Origin: Vibrio viridaestus
Lineage (GTDB): Bacteria; Pseudomonadota; Gammaproteobacteria; Enterobacterales; Vibrionaceae
NCBI RefSeq assembly: GCF_003856525.1
Contig: NZ_RJVQ01000004.1
Coordinates: 291,291 to 355,290 of the forward strand
DNA: 64,000 nt
Direction: 5' to 3'
The position numbers and the translations under genes are program-made. The notes under the pieces are model-generated. The model had not been told where the DNA came from. It ran no database searches and saw nothing but the letters and a program-made list of their open reading frames with translations. Positions 19,103-27,737 of this stretch are shown here, piece by piece; the first letter of the stretch is position 1; every line of letters begins with the position of its first letter.

Positions 19103-19900
19103 ATGATAACGATAGAGTTAATTGTCCAATTACTGTGTTTGGGCTGTATCGTCGGTGTACTTGCCGGCTTATTAGGTATTGGTGGCGGGCTTGTAGTGGT
19201 GCCCGCTTTGTTGTATCTGCTTCCCCAAGTTGGTATCGCACCAGAAAATGCTATGCAGTTTGCGTTAGGAACATCGTTGGCGACGATCATTCTTACCTCA
19301 GGTTCTTCTGCCTTCAACCATTTCAAATTAGGTAATGTTGAAACGTTTGCGGTGAAATACTTAATGCCGGGAGTCGTTATCGGTGGACTTTGTGGATCTT
19401 CGTTAGCTGATTGGATTCCCGGATCTTACTTACCTAAAGTCTTCGGCATTATTGTTTTTCTTCTTTCTATTCAGATGTTTCTTTCGATTAAAACGAAAGC
19501 AAGCCATCCTATGCCCGGTGCTACCGTCACTACGATTAGCGGTATCTTTATTGGTACGATAGCCAGTCTCGCGGGTATCGGGGGCGGAGCGCTATCAGTA
19601 CCGTTTCTCAACCGGCATGGTGTAGAAATGAGAAAGGCTGTTGGTTCATCGTCTGTTTGTGGATGTTTTATTGCTATCTCTGGCATGATCGGCTTTATAT
19701 GGCATGGTTCGGATTTAGACAATTTACCTGAATATAGTCTTGGGTATATTTATTTACCTGCGCTCTTATTTGTTTCATGTACTTCAATATTAACGACACG
19801 TATTGGGGCGAAGCTTGCGACTACGTTACCCACCCCCATTTTAAAGAGAGTCTTTTCTGTATTCCTGATGTTTGTTTCCATAAATATGTTACTCCGTTAG
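19103..19900 (+). CDS. TauE/SafE (DUF81) family membrane transporter
   Basis: 265 residues, eight or so hydrophobic segments, with the duplicated glycine-rich motif of the family: GLLGIGGGLVVVPAL near residue 21 and SLAGIGGGALSVPFL near 154. Family members export sulfite, sulfoacetate or other organosulfur anions, but the substrate of this one cannot be read from sequence. It lies 12 bases after ptsP and 33 before lgt, inside the rppH-thyA operon, an arrangement that recurs in gammaproteobacteria. Confidence 0.8.
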   Translation: MITIELIVQLLCLGCIVGVLAGLLGIGGGLVVVPALLYLLPQVGIAPENAMQFALGTSLATIILTSGSSAFNHFKLGNVETFAVKYLMPGVVIGGLCGSSLADWIPGSYLPKVFGIIVFLLSIQMFLSIKTKASHPMPGATVTTISGIFIGTIASLAGIGGGALSVPFLNRHGVEMRKAVGSSSVCGCFIAISGMIGFIWHGSDLDNLPEYSLGYIYLPALLFVSCTSILTTRIGAKLATTLPTPILKRVFSVFLMFVSINMLLR

Positions 19901-19933
19901 GCCTGACTCAGAATAACAAAAGGTTTTATTTCT

Positions 19934-20743
19934 ATGACCCAAGGATATCTCCACTTTCCTAATATAGACCCAGTGCTGTTCGCGATCGGTCCCATTTCCA
20001 TTCGATGGTATGGGTTGATGTATTTATTAGGATTTTTGTTCGCAACCTGGCTTGCGAATAGACGAGCGGATAAACCAAACAGTGGCTGGACAAGACAACA
20101 AGTCTCTGATTTGTTATTTGCTGGTTTTGTCGGAGTCGTCATCGGTGGCCGTCTCGGCTACGTGCTCTTCTATGGCTTTGAGTATTTGATGCAAGACCCG
20201 CTATATTTATTCAAAATATGGACTGGTGGAATGTCTTTCCATGGCGGATTACTTGGCGTGATCACTGCGATGTTTTGGTATGCGAGAAAAAATGGCCGAA
20301 CATTTTTTGGTGTTGCCGACTTCGTTGCTCCTCTCGTACCATTTGGATTAGGTTTGGGAAGGCTTGGAAACTTCATGAACGGTGAATTATGGGGAAGGGT
20401 AACTGACGTTCCTTGGGCAATGATTTTCCCAGAAGCAGGACCATTACCGAGACACCCATCGCAGCTCTATGAATTGGCATTAGAAGGTATTGTTCTTTTC
20501 TTCATCTTGAACGCCTTTATCCGAAAACCGAGACCTGCGGGTTCGGTTTCAGGACTTTTCTTGATTGGTTACGGAATCGCTAGAATTATCGTAGAGTGTT
20601 TCCGCGAGCCTGATATTCAGCTTGGTTTCTTTGCTGGCGGGATTACGATGGGACAAATATTATCGATCCCAATGCTATTAGCTGGTGTGGCTCTGCTAAT
20701 ATGGGCGTATAAATGTAACCAGAGTGCAACACAAAAGATTTAA
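19934..20743 (+). CDS. lgt: prolipoprotein diacylglyceryl transferase
   Basis: 269 residues, seven membrane segments. The Lgt signature is seen in [16 protein letters not shown], with HGG (FHGGLLG) and RHPSQLYE further conserved blocks. It moves diacylglycerol from phosphatidylglycerol to the lipobox cysteine of prelipoproteins, the first lipoprotein maturation step; clients in this window include MltA, BamD and the DUF2799 protein. lspA, the second enzyme, lies at 30.6 kb. thyA follows after 16 bases. Confidence 0.96.
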   Translation: MTQGYLHFPNIDPVLFAIGPISIRWYGLMYLLGFLFATWLANRRADKPNSGWTRQQVSDLLFAGFVGVVIGGRLGYVLFYGFEYLMQDPLYLFKIWTGGMSFHGGLLGVITAMFWYARKNGRTFFGVADFVAPLVPFGLGLGRLGNFMNGELWGRVTDVPWAMIFPEAGPLPRHPSQLYELALEGIVLFFILNAFIRKPRPAGSVSGLFLIGYGIARIIVECFREPDIQLGFFAGGITMGQILSIPMLLAGVALLIWAYKCNQSATQKI

Positions 20744-20759
20744 GTGAGGAAGTAGAGTA

Positions 20760-21611
20760 GTGAAACAGTATTTAGAACTTTGCCAGCGTATTGTCGATGA
20801 AGGACAATGGATTGAGAATGAAAGGACTGGTAAACGCTGTTTAACCGTCATTAATGCTGATCTAACTTATAATGTTGCAGAGAATCAGTTCCCTCTCGTT
20901 ACAACGAGGAAAAGTTTTTGGAAGTCAGCTGTAGCTGAATTACTTGGCTACATTCGAGGTTATGACAGTGCTGAAGACTTTCGTAACTTAGGGACTAAAA
21001 CCTGGGATGCGAATTCAAACGACAATCAGGCATGGCTCAATAATCCCTATCGTAAAGGGACTGACGATATGGGCAGAGTTTATGGAGTACAAGGACGTCA
21101 ATGGGCCAAACCTGATGGTGGCCATATTGATCAACTTAGAAAAATTGTTGATGATCTTACCCGTGGAGTTGATGATCGTGGAGAAATCCTGAATTTCTAC
21201 AATCCGGGTGAATTTCATATGGGATGTTTACGTCCATGTATGTACAGTCATCACTTTTCATTGCTTGGTGATACGTTGTATCTAAATAGTACTCAGCGTT
21301 CTTGTGATGTGCCGTTAGGACTTAATTTCAACATGGTACAAGTCTATGTATTCCTTGCGTTGATGGCTCAGATTACGGGTAAGAAACCGGGTCTGGCTTA
21401 TCACAAGATTGTGAATGCGCATATCTATGAAGATCAGCTTGCTTTGATGAAAGATGTCCAGTTAAAAAGAGAGCCTAAACCAGCACCTCAGTTTTCTATC
21501 AATCCGGACATAAAGTCTCTGGAAGATTTGGAAACATGGGTAACACTGGATGACTTTGAGGTAACTGGATACGAGTTTCATGATCCGATCCGCTACCCAT
21601 TCTCCGTGTAG
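20760..21611 (+). CDS. thyA: thymidylate synthase ThyA
   Basis: 283 residues from a GTG start with GAGGAAG upstream. The catalytic cysteine is Cys160 in [12 protein letters not shown], and [19 protein letters not shown] carries the phosphate- and dUMP-binding residues. It methylates dUMP to dTMP using methylene-tetrahydrofolate. The Arg-Gln-Trp block [12 protein letters not shown] is as in the family. Slightly longer than the 264-residue E. coli enzyme, as in other vibrios. Last gene of its operon, before a strong terminator. Confidence 0.96.
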   Translation: MKQYLELCQRIVDEGQWIENERTGKRCLTVINADLTYNVAENQFPLVTTRKSFWKSAVAELLGYIRGYDSAEDFRNLGTKTWDANSNDNQAWLNNPYRKGTDDMGRVYGVQGRQWAKPDGGHIDQLRKIVDDLTRGVDDRGEILNFYNPGEFHMGCLRPCMYSHHFSLLGDTLYLNSTQRSCDVPLGLNFNMVQVYVFLALMAQITGKKPGLAYHKIVNAHIYEDQLALMKDVQLKREPKPAPQFSINPDIKSLEDLETWVTLDDFEVTGYEFHDPIRYPFSV

Positions 21612-21634
21612 TGACTAACTCTCAAAATAAAAAA

Positions 21635-21666
21635 AGCCCTCAGTTTAAAATATGAGGGCTTTTTTA
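21635..21666. terminator. bidirectional terminator between thyA and nptA
   Basis: AGCCCTCA / TGAGGGCT stem flanked by A- and T-runs. Confidence 0.85.
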
Positions 21667-21691
21667 TGTCTTATTGTCAATCAGAGCTTGA

Positions 21692-22840
21692 TTAAACCGT
21701 TAATGCTAAAATCACACCTGGTAAAATCAGGAACACGCTTAGCAGGTAGATAAATACTACGGCTTTATTTTTCACTGCCATCTCTGAAATCAGTTCCGCA
21801 CCTTTGAGTGGTAAGTTTCTTAGGAAAGGAACACCATATATTAGTACTGTTGCCAATATATTAAACGATAGGTGTACCAGAGCGATTTGTAGTGCGAACA
21901 CCGCAAACTCACCGGAAACGGCTGTGGCAGCAAGTAGAGCTGTAATACAAGTACCTATATTGGCACCCAAAGTGAACGGGTATACTTCTTTTACTTTTAA
22001 TACGCCAGAGCCAACTAGTGGAACCATAAGGCTGGTTGTCGTTGACGATGATTGAACTAATACAGTAACAATTGTTCCTGAAGCAATACCATGTAAAGGC
22101 CCACGACCAATTGCACTTTTAAGGATATGTTTAGCTCGACCTACCATCAGGCTCTTCATGAGCTTACCCATAACGGTGATTGCAACGAATATGATAGCAA
22201 TCCCCATAATGATTAAAGCAACGCCACCCAGAGTATCACCAAATGTCGCAAAAGGTTCTTTTATCGCGCTTATGACAGGCTTGGTTATCGGCTTGATAAA
22301 GTTAATACCTTTAATACTCATATCGCCAGTCGCCAAAAATGGAGAAACTAACCAATGAGATACTTTTTCTAAAATACCAAAGATCATTTCTAGTGGTAAG
22401 AAGATTAAAACAGCGAGTACGTTGAAGAAATCATGAATCGTTGCGCTGGCAAAAGCGCGTTTAAACTCTTCTTTATTGCGGATGTGTCCCAAGCTAACCA
22501 AAGTGTTTGTGACAGTAGTGCCAATGTTGGCTCCCATGATCATTGGAATCGCTGTTTCGACAGGCAGACCGCCAGCAACAAGCCCGACAATAATTGATGT
22601 CACGGTGCTGGAAGATTGGATCAATGCTGTTGCAACAAGACCAATCATTAAGCCTGCGATAGGGTGGGACGCAAATTCAAATAAAACTTTGGCTTGGTCT
22701 CCCGTCGCCAATTTAAATCCGCTTCCTACCATTGCTACAGCAAGCAACAAAAGATAAAGCATGAATGCCAAGTTGGCCCAGCGCAGAGTTCTTTTTGTCG
22801 CAGAAACTGGTGCCGTGGTCGCAGTCGCTTGGTTCATCAT
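21692..22840 (-). CDS. nptA: Na+/phosphate cotransporter NptA family
   Basis: 382 residues with an inverted duplication of the Na/Pi-cotransporter domain: ALIQSSSTVTSI in the first half and VLVQSSSTTTSL in the second, each followed by GANIGT. These QSSST repeats line the transport path in SLC34-type carriers. It imports inorganic phosphate with sodium, fitting a marine or estuarine life. NptA is characterised in V. cholerae. A PhoB box overlaps its promoter. The start ATG has GGAGAG before it. Confidence 0.92.
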   Translation of the reverse strand: MMNQATATTAPVSATKRTLRWANLAFMLYLLLLAVAMVGSGFKLATGDQAKVLFEFASHPIAGLMIGLVATALIQSSSTVTSIIVGLVAGGLPVETAIPMIMGANIGTTVTNTLVSLGHIRNKEEFKRAFASATIHDFFNVLAVLIFLPLEMIFGILEKVSHWLVSPFLATGDMSIKGINFIKPITKPVISAIKEPFATFGDTLGGVALIIMGIAIIFVAITVMGKLMKSLMVGRAKHILKSAIGRGPLHGIASGTIVTVLVQSSSTTTSLMVPLVGSGVLKVKEVYPFTLGANIGTCITALLAATAVSGEFAVFALQIALVHLSFNILATVLIYGVPFLRNLPLKGAELISEMAVKNKAVVFIYLLSVFLILPGVILALTV

Positions 22841-22888
22841 TGAGTTCTCTCCAGGGTCTGTTATGACCTTTAGTTTAATTACGACGCG

Positions 22889-22922
22889 ATAGTAGATGGT
22901 TAATGTTTCAGTAATATTACAG
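22889..22922 (-). promoter_or_regulatory. PhoB-type promoter of nptA
   Basis: On the minus strand CTGTAATATTACTGAAAC (22922-22905) matches the 18-base Pho box at 15 of 18 positions. TACTAT (22894-22889), a fair -10, follows after exactly 10 bases, the spacing at PhoB-activated promoters where the box replaces the -35. Confidence 0.55.
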
Positions 22923-23072
22923 AGTGTAATAATTGCCTATGTAAATGCATTGGTGAACTGTAATTTTGTTAAGTAACTGATTTTATTTGGTTTTTATGTG
23001 GTGTTCTGGTGTTGTTTTTGGGAGAGTAGTGGCAGTTGTCACATATTGATCATCTTATTGTCATGTTATACT

Positions 23073-23085
23073 TCGGAAATTCCGA
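23073..23085. promoter_or_regulatory. T-N11-A dyad at the nhaR promoter
   Basis: TCGGAAATTCCGA is a perfect 6+1+6 inverted repeat with the T-N11-A form of LysR-type operators. It abuts TATACT (23067-23072), a likely -10 for nhaR, so binding there would block the start site. Autoregulation by NhaR is inferred. Confidence 0.45.
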
Positions 23086-23149
23086 TAGAATTTAGCTAAA
23101 TACATATATATTACGAATTTTAATGGCTTATTGCTGTAGGAGAAGTGAG

Positions 23150-24046
23150 ATGTCACACCTAAATTATAATCATCTGTATTACTTTTGGATGGTTTGCAAA
23201 AATGAATCTGTGACCAAAGCTGCTGATGCTCTTTTTCTGACCCCGCAAACGGTTACTGGACAAATTAAATCTTTGGAAGAGCGCTTAGGCGGTAAACTAA
23301 CAAAACGTAGCGGGCGAAGTATTGAGCCTACGGAGCTGGGACAGTTAGTCTACAAATATGCGGATCGGATGTTTGGTTTAAGTTATGAAATGCTTGATAT
23401 AGTTAACTACAGTCAACGCTCTAATCTGTTATTTGATGTGGGTGTGGCTGACGCATTATCTAAAACTTTGGTAAGTCAGATACTGTCTCACGCCATTCCT
23501 GAGTCAAGCAAAATACATCTGCGCTGTTTTGAGTCTACTCATGAAATGCTACTTGAGCAGTTGTCTTTGCATAAGTTAGATATGATTTTATCCGATTGTC
23601 CTATTGATTCTACACGTAGTCCTGGTCTTTTTAGTAAGAAGTTAGGTGAGAGTGTAATGAGCTTTTTCACTTATGGGGGGCACACATATGACTCAGACAT
23701 TACGACGTTTCTTTCTTCAAAAAAACTATTGATACCAGGAAGCCGAACAGCCATGGGGAGAAATATCATTCATTGGTTTGATCAGCAAGGTATCCAACCT
23801 GATATCTTAGGTGAGTTCGATGATGTTGCCCTAATGTTGGCTTTTGCTCAATCCCATAAGGACGCTATTTTTATTGCACCGACATCCTTCTTTACGGAAC
23901 ATAAATCGTCAGATGAGCTCAATGTCGTTGGTCAGATACCTTCTATAAAAGAGGAGTACTACGTTATTTTTGCTGAGCGAATGATTCAGCATCCATCGGT
24001 GAAAAATTTATGTAACGCTGACTTAAGAAAATTGTTTCACTGTTAA
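23150..24046 (+). CDS. nhaR: LysR-family activator NhaR
   Basis: 298 residues from the ATG at 23150, which has AGGAG ahead; nine upstream codons are excluded for lack of homology. The N-terminal winged helix [29 protein letters not shown]-type opening (first residues [13 protein letters not shown]) is the NhaR hallmark, and the effector-binding domain follows from about residue 90. NhaR activates sodium/proton antiporter genes in response to Na+; in E. coli it also controls pgaABCD and osmC. nhaA itself is not in the window. Divergent from nptA, another sodium-linked transporter. Confidence 0.9.
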   Translation: MSHLNYNHLYYFWMVCKNESVTKAADALFLTPQTVTGQIKSLEERLGGKLTKRSGRSIEPTELGQLVYKYADRMFGLSYEMLDIVNYSQRSNLLFDVGVADALSKTLVSQILSHAIPESSKIHLRCFESTHEMLLEQLSLHKLDMILSDCPIDSTRSPGLFSKKLGESVMSFFTYGGHTYDSDITTFLSSKKLLIPGSRTAMGRNIIHWFDQQGIQPDILGEFDDVALMLAFAQSHKDAIFIAPTSFFTEHKSSDELNVVGQIPSIKEEYYVIFAERMIQHPSVKNLCNADLRKLFHC

Positions 24047-24181
24047 ATTTAAGAACATCGTTTTTTACATAGTGAAAAACCGAGACTTTAACCGAAAGAA
24101 TCAAAACTGAGACGGTAAATATTCAATTTTATATTGAGTATCTGCTTCTTTTTTTTGAGAATGTGTGAACTTTAAAAATGC

Positions 24182-24216
24182 ACATATGTATAGCATATAA
24201 AGTTATGCTCATATGT
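24182..24216. promoter_or_regulatory. nested inverted repeat upstream of hlyU
   Basis: Two stacked dyads: ACATATG (24182-24188) with CATATGT (24210-24216), and inside it AGCATA (24192-24197) with TATGCT (24204-24209). It ends 13 bases before the hlyU start codon and so covers its promoter region. ArsR-family repressors bind such AT-rich dyads; autoregulation is inferred. Confidence 0.45.
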
Positions 24217-24229
24217 TTGGGGAATTCAG

Positions 24230-24526
24230 ATGATTGACCTGCAAAAGATGGAGACTAACTCAGGGAAAGCGGTCGTTTTATTAAAAGCGATGGCGAATGA
24301 AAGACGCTTACAGATTCTTTGTTTGCTGTTAGGAACTGAGTTATCAGTAGGGGCTCTGAGCGATAAACTATCATTAAGTCAATCAGCTTTGTCACAGCAT
24401 TTAGCGTGGCTGAGAAGAGATGAACTGGTAACGACTCGCAAAGAAGCTCAGACAGTTTATTACTCACTCAAGAGTGACGAAGTGAAACGAATGATTGAGT
24501 TGCTACACGATATCTACTGTTCTTAA
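24230..24526 (+). CDS. hlyU: HlyU, ArsR/SmtB-family virulence regulator
   Basis: 98 residues forming one winged helix-turn-helix (MANERRLQILCLLL ... LSLSQSALSQHLAWLRRDELV). No metal-site CxC in the recognition helix, as in other HlyU proteins. The two cysteines Cys31 and Cys97 correspond to Cys38 and Cys104 of V. cholerae HlyU, proposed to form a redox switch. HlyU relieves H-NS silencing of haemolysin and RTX toxin genes in vibrios. Location between nhaR and rpsT is as in V. cholerae. Followed by a shared terminator. Confidence 0.93.
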   Translation: MIDLQKMETNSGKAVVLLKAMANERRLQILCLLLGTELSVGALSDKLSLSQSALSQHLAWLRRDELVTTRKEAQTVYYSLKSDEVKRMIELLHDIYCS

Positions 24527-24548
24527 ATTTTTGAGAAAATCCAGATAT

Positions 24549-24577
24549 AAAAAAACCGGCAATAGCCGGTTTTTTTT
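24549..24577. terminator. bidirectional terminator between hlyU and rpsT
   Basis: AAAAACCGGC / GCCGGTTTTT stem, loop AATA, then T-run. Confidence 0.88.
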
Positions 24578-24605
24578 ATCACTTCTGTGATTCATCAAAG
24601 CAAAA

Positions 24606-24866
24606 TTAAAGAGCTTTGATTGCAGCAGAGAAACGAGACTTATGACGTGCTGCTTTATTCTTGTGAATAAGGCCTTTAGTCGCCATACGGTCAAGGATAG
24701 GTGTTACTACTGCGAATGCTGCAGTTGCAGCTTCTTTGTCGCCAGCTTCGATAGCTGCAACAGTTTTCTTCATATAAGTGCGCATCATAGAACGACGGCT
24801 AGCATTGTGCTGACGACGTTTCTCAGCTTGGATAGCGCGCTTCTTAGCAGATTTACTATTTGCCAA
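24606..24866 (-). CDS. rpsT: 30S ribosomal protein S20, TTG start
   Basis: 86 residues, very rich in Lys, Arg and Ala, beginning [12 protein letters not shown] after the initiator. The codon in register with the known N terminus is TTG at 24864-24866, with GGGAG eight bases upstream. E. coli rpsT also uses UUG, where weak initiation is part of S20 translational autoregulation. An in-frame ATG at 24881 would give five extra residues not found in S20. Binds the 5' and 3' minor domains of 16S rRNA. Confidence 0.96.
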   Translation of the reverse strand: MANSKSAKKRAIQAEKRRQHNASRRSMMRTYMKKTVAAIEAGDKEAATAAFAVVTPILDRMATKGLIHKNKAARHKSRFSAAIKAL

Positions 24867-24915
24867 GGGTCTTACTCCCAAAAAACATTAGTTCAGTGAC
24901 ATTTTAAGGGCAGGG

Positions 24916-24944
24916 AATATCCACTATTTGCGCTTAAATGTCAA
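24916..24944 (-). promoter_or_regulatory. rpsT promoter
   Basis: Minus-strand TTGACA (24944-24939), 17-base spacer, GATATT (24921-24916), about 50 bases before the TTG start codon. Confidence 0.55.
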
Positions 24945-25119
24945 ATGATTTGTGCAAAAACCCGTCGGCGCAAAACATTCTTTGGCGTCGAAAGGCCTTC
25001 ACGGTTAAGATGGCGGGATTCTAACAGTATTTTTTTTTGAATGCTAATACTTATCTAGCGTTAATCGAACATTTGTAGGTTAAATTTGGACGCTAGCATT
25101 TTTATGAGTTGAGGTTTAG

Positions 25120-26682
25120 GTGAGTAAGCGTCTAATTAAGTCAGGCATGATCGTTAGTGCTATGACGTTGGTGTCACGTGTTTTGGGGTTAGTTCGAGAT
25201 GTCGTGGTCGCAAATTTAATGGGAGCCGGCGCGAGTGCCGACGTTTTTTTCTTTGCCAATAAAATTCCCAATTTTTTAAGAAGGCTTTTTGCCGAAGGCG
25301 CTTTTTCTCAAGCTTTTGTTCCTGTTTTAACGGAAAGTCATGCTCAGGGTGATATGGATAAAACCCGAGAGTTAGTTGCAAAGGCGTCAGGGACTCTCGG
25401 CGCTATCGTAACGTTGGTGACGATACTTGGTATTATTGGTTCTGGTGTAGTGACTGCTATTTTTGGTGCAGGATGGTTTATGGACTGGTTAAATGATGGG
25501 CCTGCAGCCCCAAAATTTGAACTTGCCAGTTTACTACTCAAAATAACGTTTCCTTATTTATGGTTTATCACCTTTGTTGCGTTGTCTGGAGCAATATTAA
25601 ATACATTAGGTAAATTTGCCGTCTCTTCTTTTACTCCTGTATTTCTTAACGTCGCAATAATTGCTTGTGCTGTATTCCTGTCTCCGAAATTAGCTCAACC
25701 TGAGATTGGTCTGGCTATTGGTGTCTTTTTGGGAGGCTTGATCCAGTTTGTTTTCCAAATTCCGTTTCTAAAGCAAGCGGGTCTCTTGGTAAAACCTAAA
25801 TGGGGGTGGAGGGATCCGGGTGTCGTAAAAATTAGAACGTTAATGATCCCCGCATTATTTGGTGTGTCGGTTAGTCAGATAAATCTACTTTTGGATACGT
25901 TTATTGCCAGTTTCCTGCAGACAGGATCTATAAGCTGGCTTTACTATTCAGATCGCTTGCTTGAGTTCCCTTTAGGCTTATTTGGTATCGCCATTGCTAC
26001 CGTTATCCTTCCAGCATTATCTCGTAAACACGTTGATGCTCAGACGGAAGGCTTTTCTCACACAATGGATTGGGGCGTGAGAATGGTCTGTTTACTTGGT
26101 CTTCCTGCCATGTTTGGTCTGATGATTCTGGCAAAGCCAATGATCATGGTTCTCTTTATGCGTGGAGAGTTTTCACCTTCTGATGTTGAGCAATCTTCAC
26201 TTTCACTATTAGCGTACGCGTCTGGTTTACTTAGCTTTATGTTGATCAAAGTCTTAGCTCCAGGTTACTACTCAAGGCAAGATACCAAAACACCAGTAAA
26301 ATTTGGTATTGTAGCGATGGTCACTAATATGGTGTTTAACGCTATATTTGCTTGGTTTTACGGATATATTGGTTTAGCAATGGCGACCTCATTATCCGCT
26401 CTCATTAATATGTCCATGCTGTATCAAGGTCTGCATAAAGCAGGGGTCTACAAAATGAGTGGTAAAACAATCTTCTTTATTGCCCGATTATTGATTGCAG
26501 CTATAGGAATGGTCGCGGTGATTTGGTACCTTCTTCATGATATGCAAACTTGGTTGGATTGGGATTTGTTACACAGAGCCTATGCGCTGGCCACTATGAT
26601 CGGCGCAGGTGTTGTGACTTATCTTGTCATTCTGGTTCTTTTAGGAATTCGACCAAAAGACTTAAAAGCGGCGACAGACTAA
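25120..26682 (+). CDS. murJ: lipid II flippase MurJ (MviN)
   Basis: 520 residues, 14 predicted membrane segments, MOP superfamily. The amino end SKRLIKSGMIVSAMTLVSRVLG is typical and places the start at GTG 25120 after GAGG. FANKIPNFLRRLFAEGAFSQAFVP carries the essential Arg/Glu of the central cavity. It flips lipid-linked peptidoglycan precursor to the periplasm. Head of the murJ-ribF-ileS-lspA-fkpB-ispH run, divergent from rpsT as in many gammaproteobacteria. Confidence 0.95.
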   Translation: MSKRLIKSGMIVSAMTLVSRVLGLVRDVVVANLMGAGASADVFFFANKIPNFLRRLFAEGAFSQAFVPVLTESHAQGDMDKTRELVAKASGTLGAIVTLVTILGIIGSGVVTAIFGAGWFMDWLNDGPAAPKFELASLLLKITFPYLWFITFVALSGAILNTLGKFAVSSFTPVFLNVAIIACAVFLSPKLAQPEIGLAIGVFLGGLIQFVFQIPFLKQAGLLVKPKWGWRDPGVVKIRTLMIPALFGVSVSQINLLLDTFIASFLQTGSISWLYYSDRLLEFPLGLFGIAIATVILPALSRKHVDAQTEGFSHTMDWGVRMVCLLGLPAMFGLMILAKPMIMVLFMRGEFSPSDVEQSSLSLLAYASGLLSFMLIKVLAPGYYSRQDTKTPVKFGIVAMVTNMVFNAIFAWFYGYIGLAMATSLSALINMSMLYQGLHKAGVYKMSGKTIFFIARLLIAAIGMVAVIWYLLHDMQTWLDWDLLHRAYALATMIGAGVVTYLVILVLLGIRPKDLKAATD

Positions 26683-26750
26683 AGCGGTTTAGTATATAAT
26701 CCGTCGGTTTTTAGCTAGAGATAAACGGTAGTAGGTAAATAGCAGACTTC

Positions 26751-27686
26751 ATGGAATTGATCCGAGGCATACATAATATCAGCAGTAGTCATCACGGATG
26801 TGTGATGACAATTGGTAACTTTGATGGTGTTCACTTAGGTCATCAGGCGGTACTGAAGCAGGTTTCTTTAAAAGCCAAAGAGCTTGGACTACCTTCTGTC
26901 GTTATGACGTTTGAACCTCAGCCGATGGAATTATTTGCGCAAGATAAAGCGCCGGCTCGTTTAACTCGTTTGAGAGATAAATACGTTCAGTTGAATAAAC
27001 TGGATATTGATCGGTTATTGTGTGTCAACTTTAATCGACAGTTTGCCAATTTAGATGCAGAGACTTTTATCAGCGACTTGTTGGTAAGGCGTTTGGGTGT
27101 TAAGTTTCTCGTCATTGGCGATGATTTTTGTTTTGGTAAAGGCAGAAAAGGCGGCTTTGCAATGCTTCAAGAAGCAGGTGAAAAGTATGGCTTTGATGTT
27201 GTGAATACCAAAAGTTTTTGCGTTGAATCGTCACGAGTAAGCAGTACTGCTATCCGTGAAGCTTTAGCTCATAATCAATTAAGCGCGGCCAGCGAAATGC
27301 TCGGTCGTGACTATAGTATCAGTGGTCGAGTCTCTCACGGACGTAAGTTGGGAAGAACTATCGGTTTCCCAACGGCTAATATTCCTTTGAAACGGTGTGT
27401 ATCTCCCGTTTCAGGCGTATTTGTTGTTCAGGCTTTGGGTTTGGGGGATACACCTGTTGGTGGCGTCGCCAATATAGGTCAACGCCCGACAGTGAATGGT
27501 GTCAGGCAACAGTTAGAGGTTCACTTGTTTGATTTTTCAGGGAACCTATACGGACGCCAGCTTGAAGTCGTTCTCTTACACAAGTTAAGAGATGAGGTAA
27601 AATTCGAATCATTTGATGCACTAAAGAAACAAATCGAATTGGATGCTGAAGCAGCAAGGGTGTGGTTGCTTCAGTTTAATCGCTAA
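26751..27686 (+). CDS. ribF: bifunctional riboflavin kinase / FAD synthetase
   Basis: 311 residues. The N-terminal FAD synthetase domain has TIGNFDGVHLGHQAVL (nucleotidyl-transferase HxGH) and later SSTAIREAL; the C-terminal riboflavin-kinase domain has GRTIGFPTANI (the PTAN motif) and VGGVANIGQRPT. It turns riboflavin into FMN and FAD. It lies 68 bases after murJ and 51 before ileS, the widely conserved order. Confidence 0.96.
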   Translation: MELIRGIHNISSSHHGCVMTIGNFDGVHLGHQAVLKQVSLKAKELGLPSVVMTFEPQPMELFAQDKAPARLTRLRDKYVQLNKLDIDRLLCVNFNRQFANLDAETFISDLLVRRLGVKFLVIGDDFCFGKGRKGGFAMLQEAGEKYGFDVVNTKSFCVESSRVSSTAIREALAHNQLSAASEMLGRDYSISGRVSHGRKLGRTIGFPTANIPLKRCVSPVSGVFVVQALGLGDTPVGGVANIGQRPTVNGVRQQLEVHLFDFSGNLYGRQLEVVLLHKLRDEVKFESFDALKKQIELDAEAARVWLLQFNR

Positions 27687-27737
27687 TTTGATTAGCATAA
27701 TGTCTAACTTCGCCCAACATAACGGAATTAAGAATCG

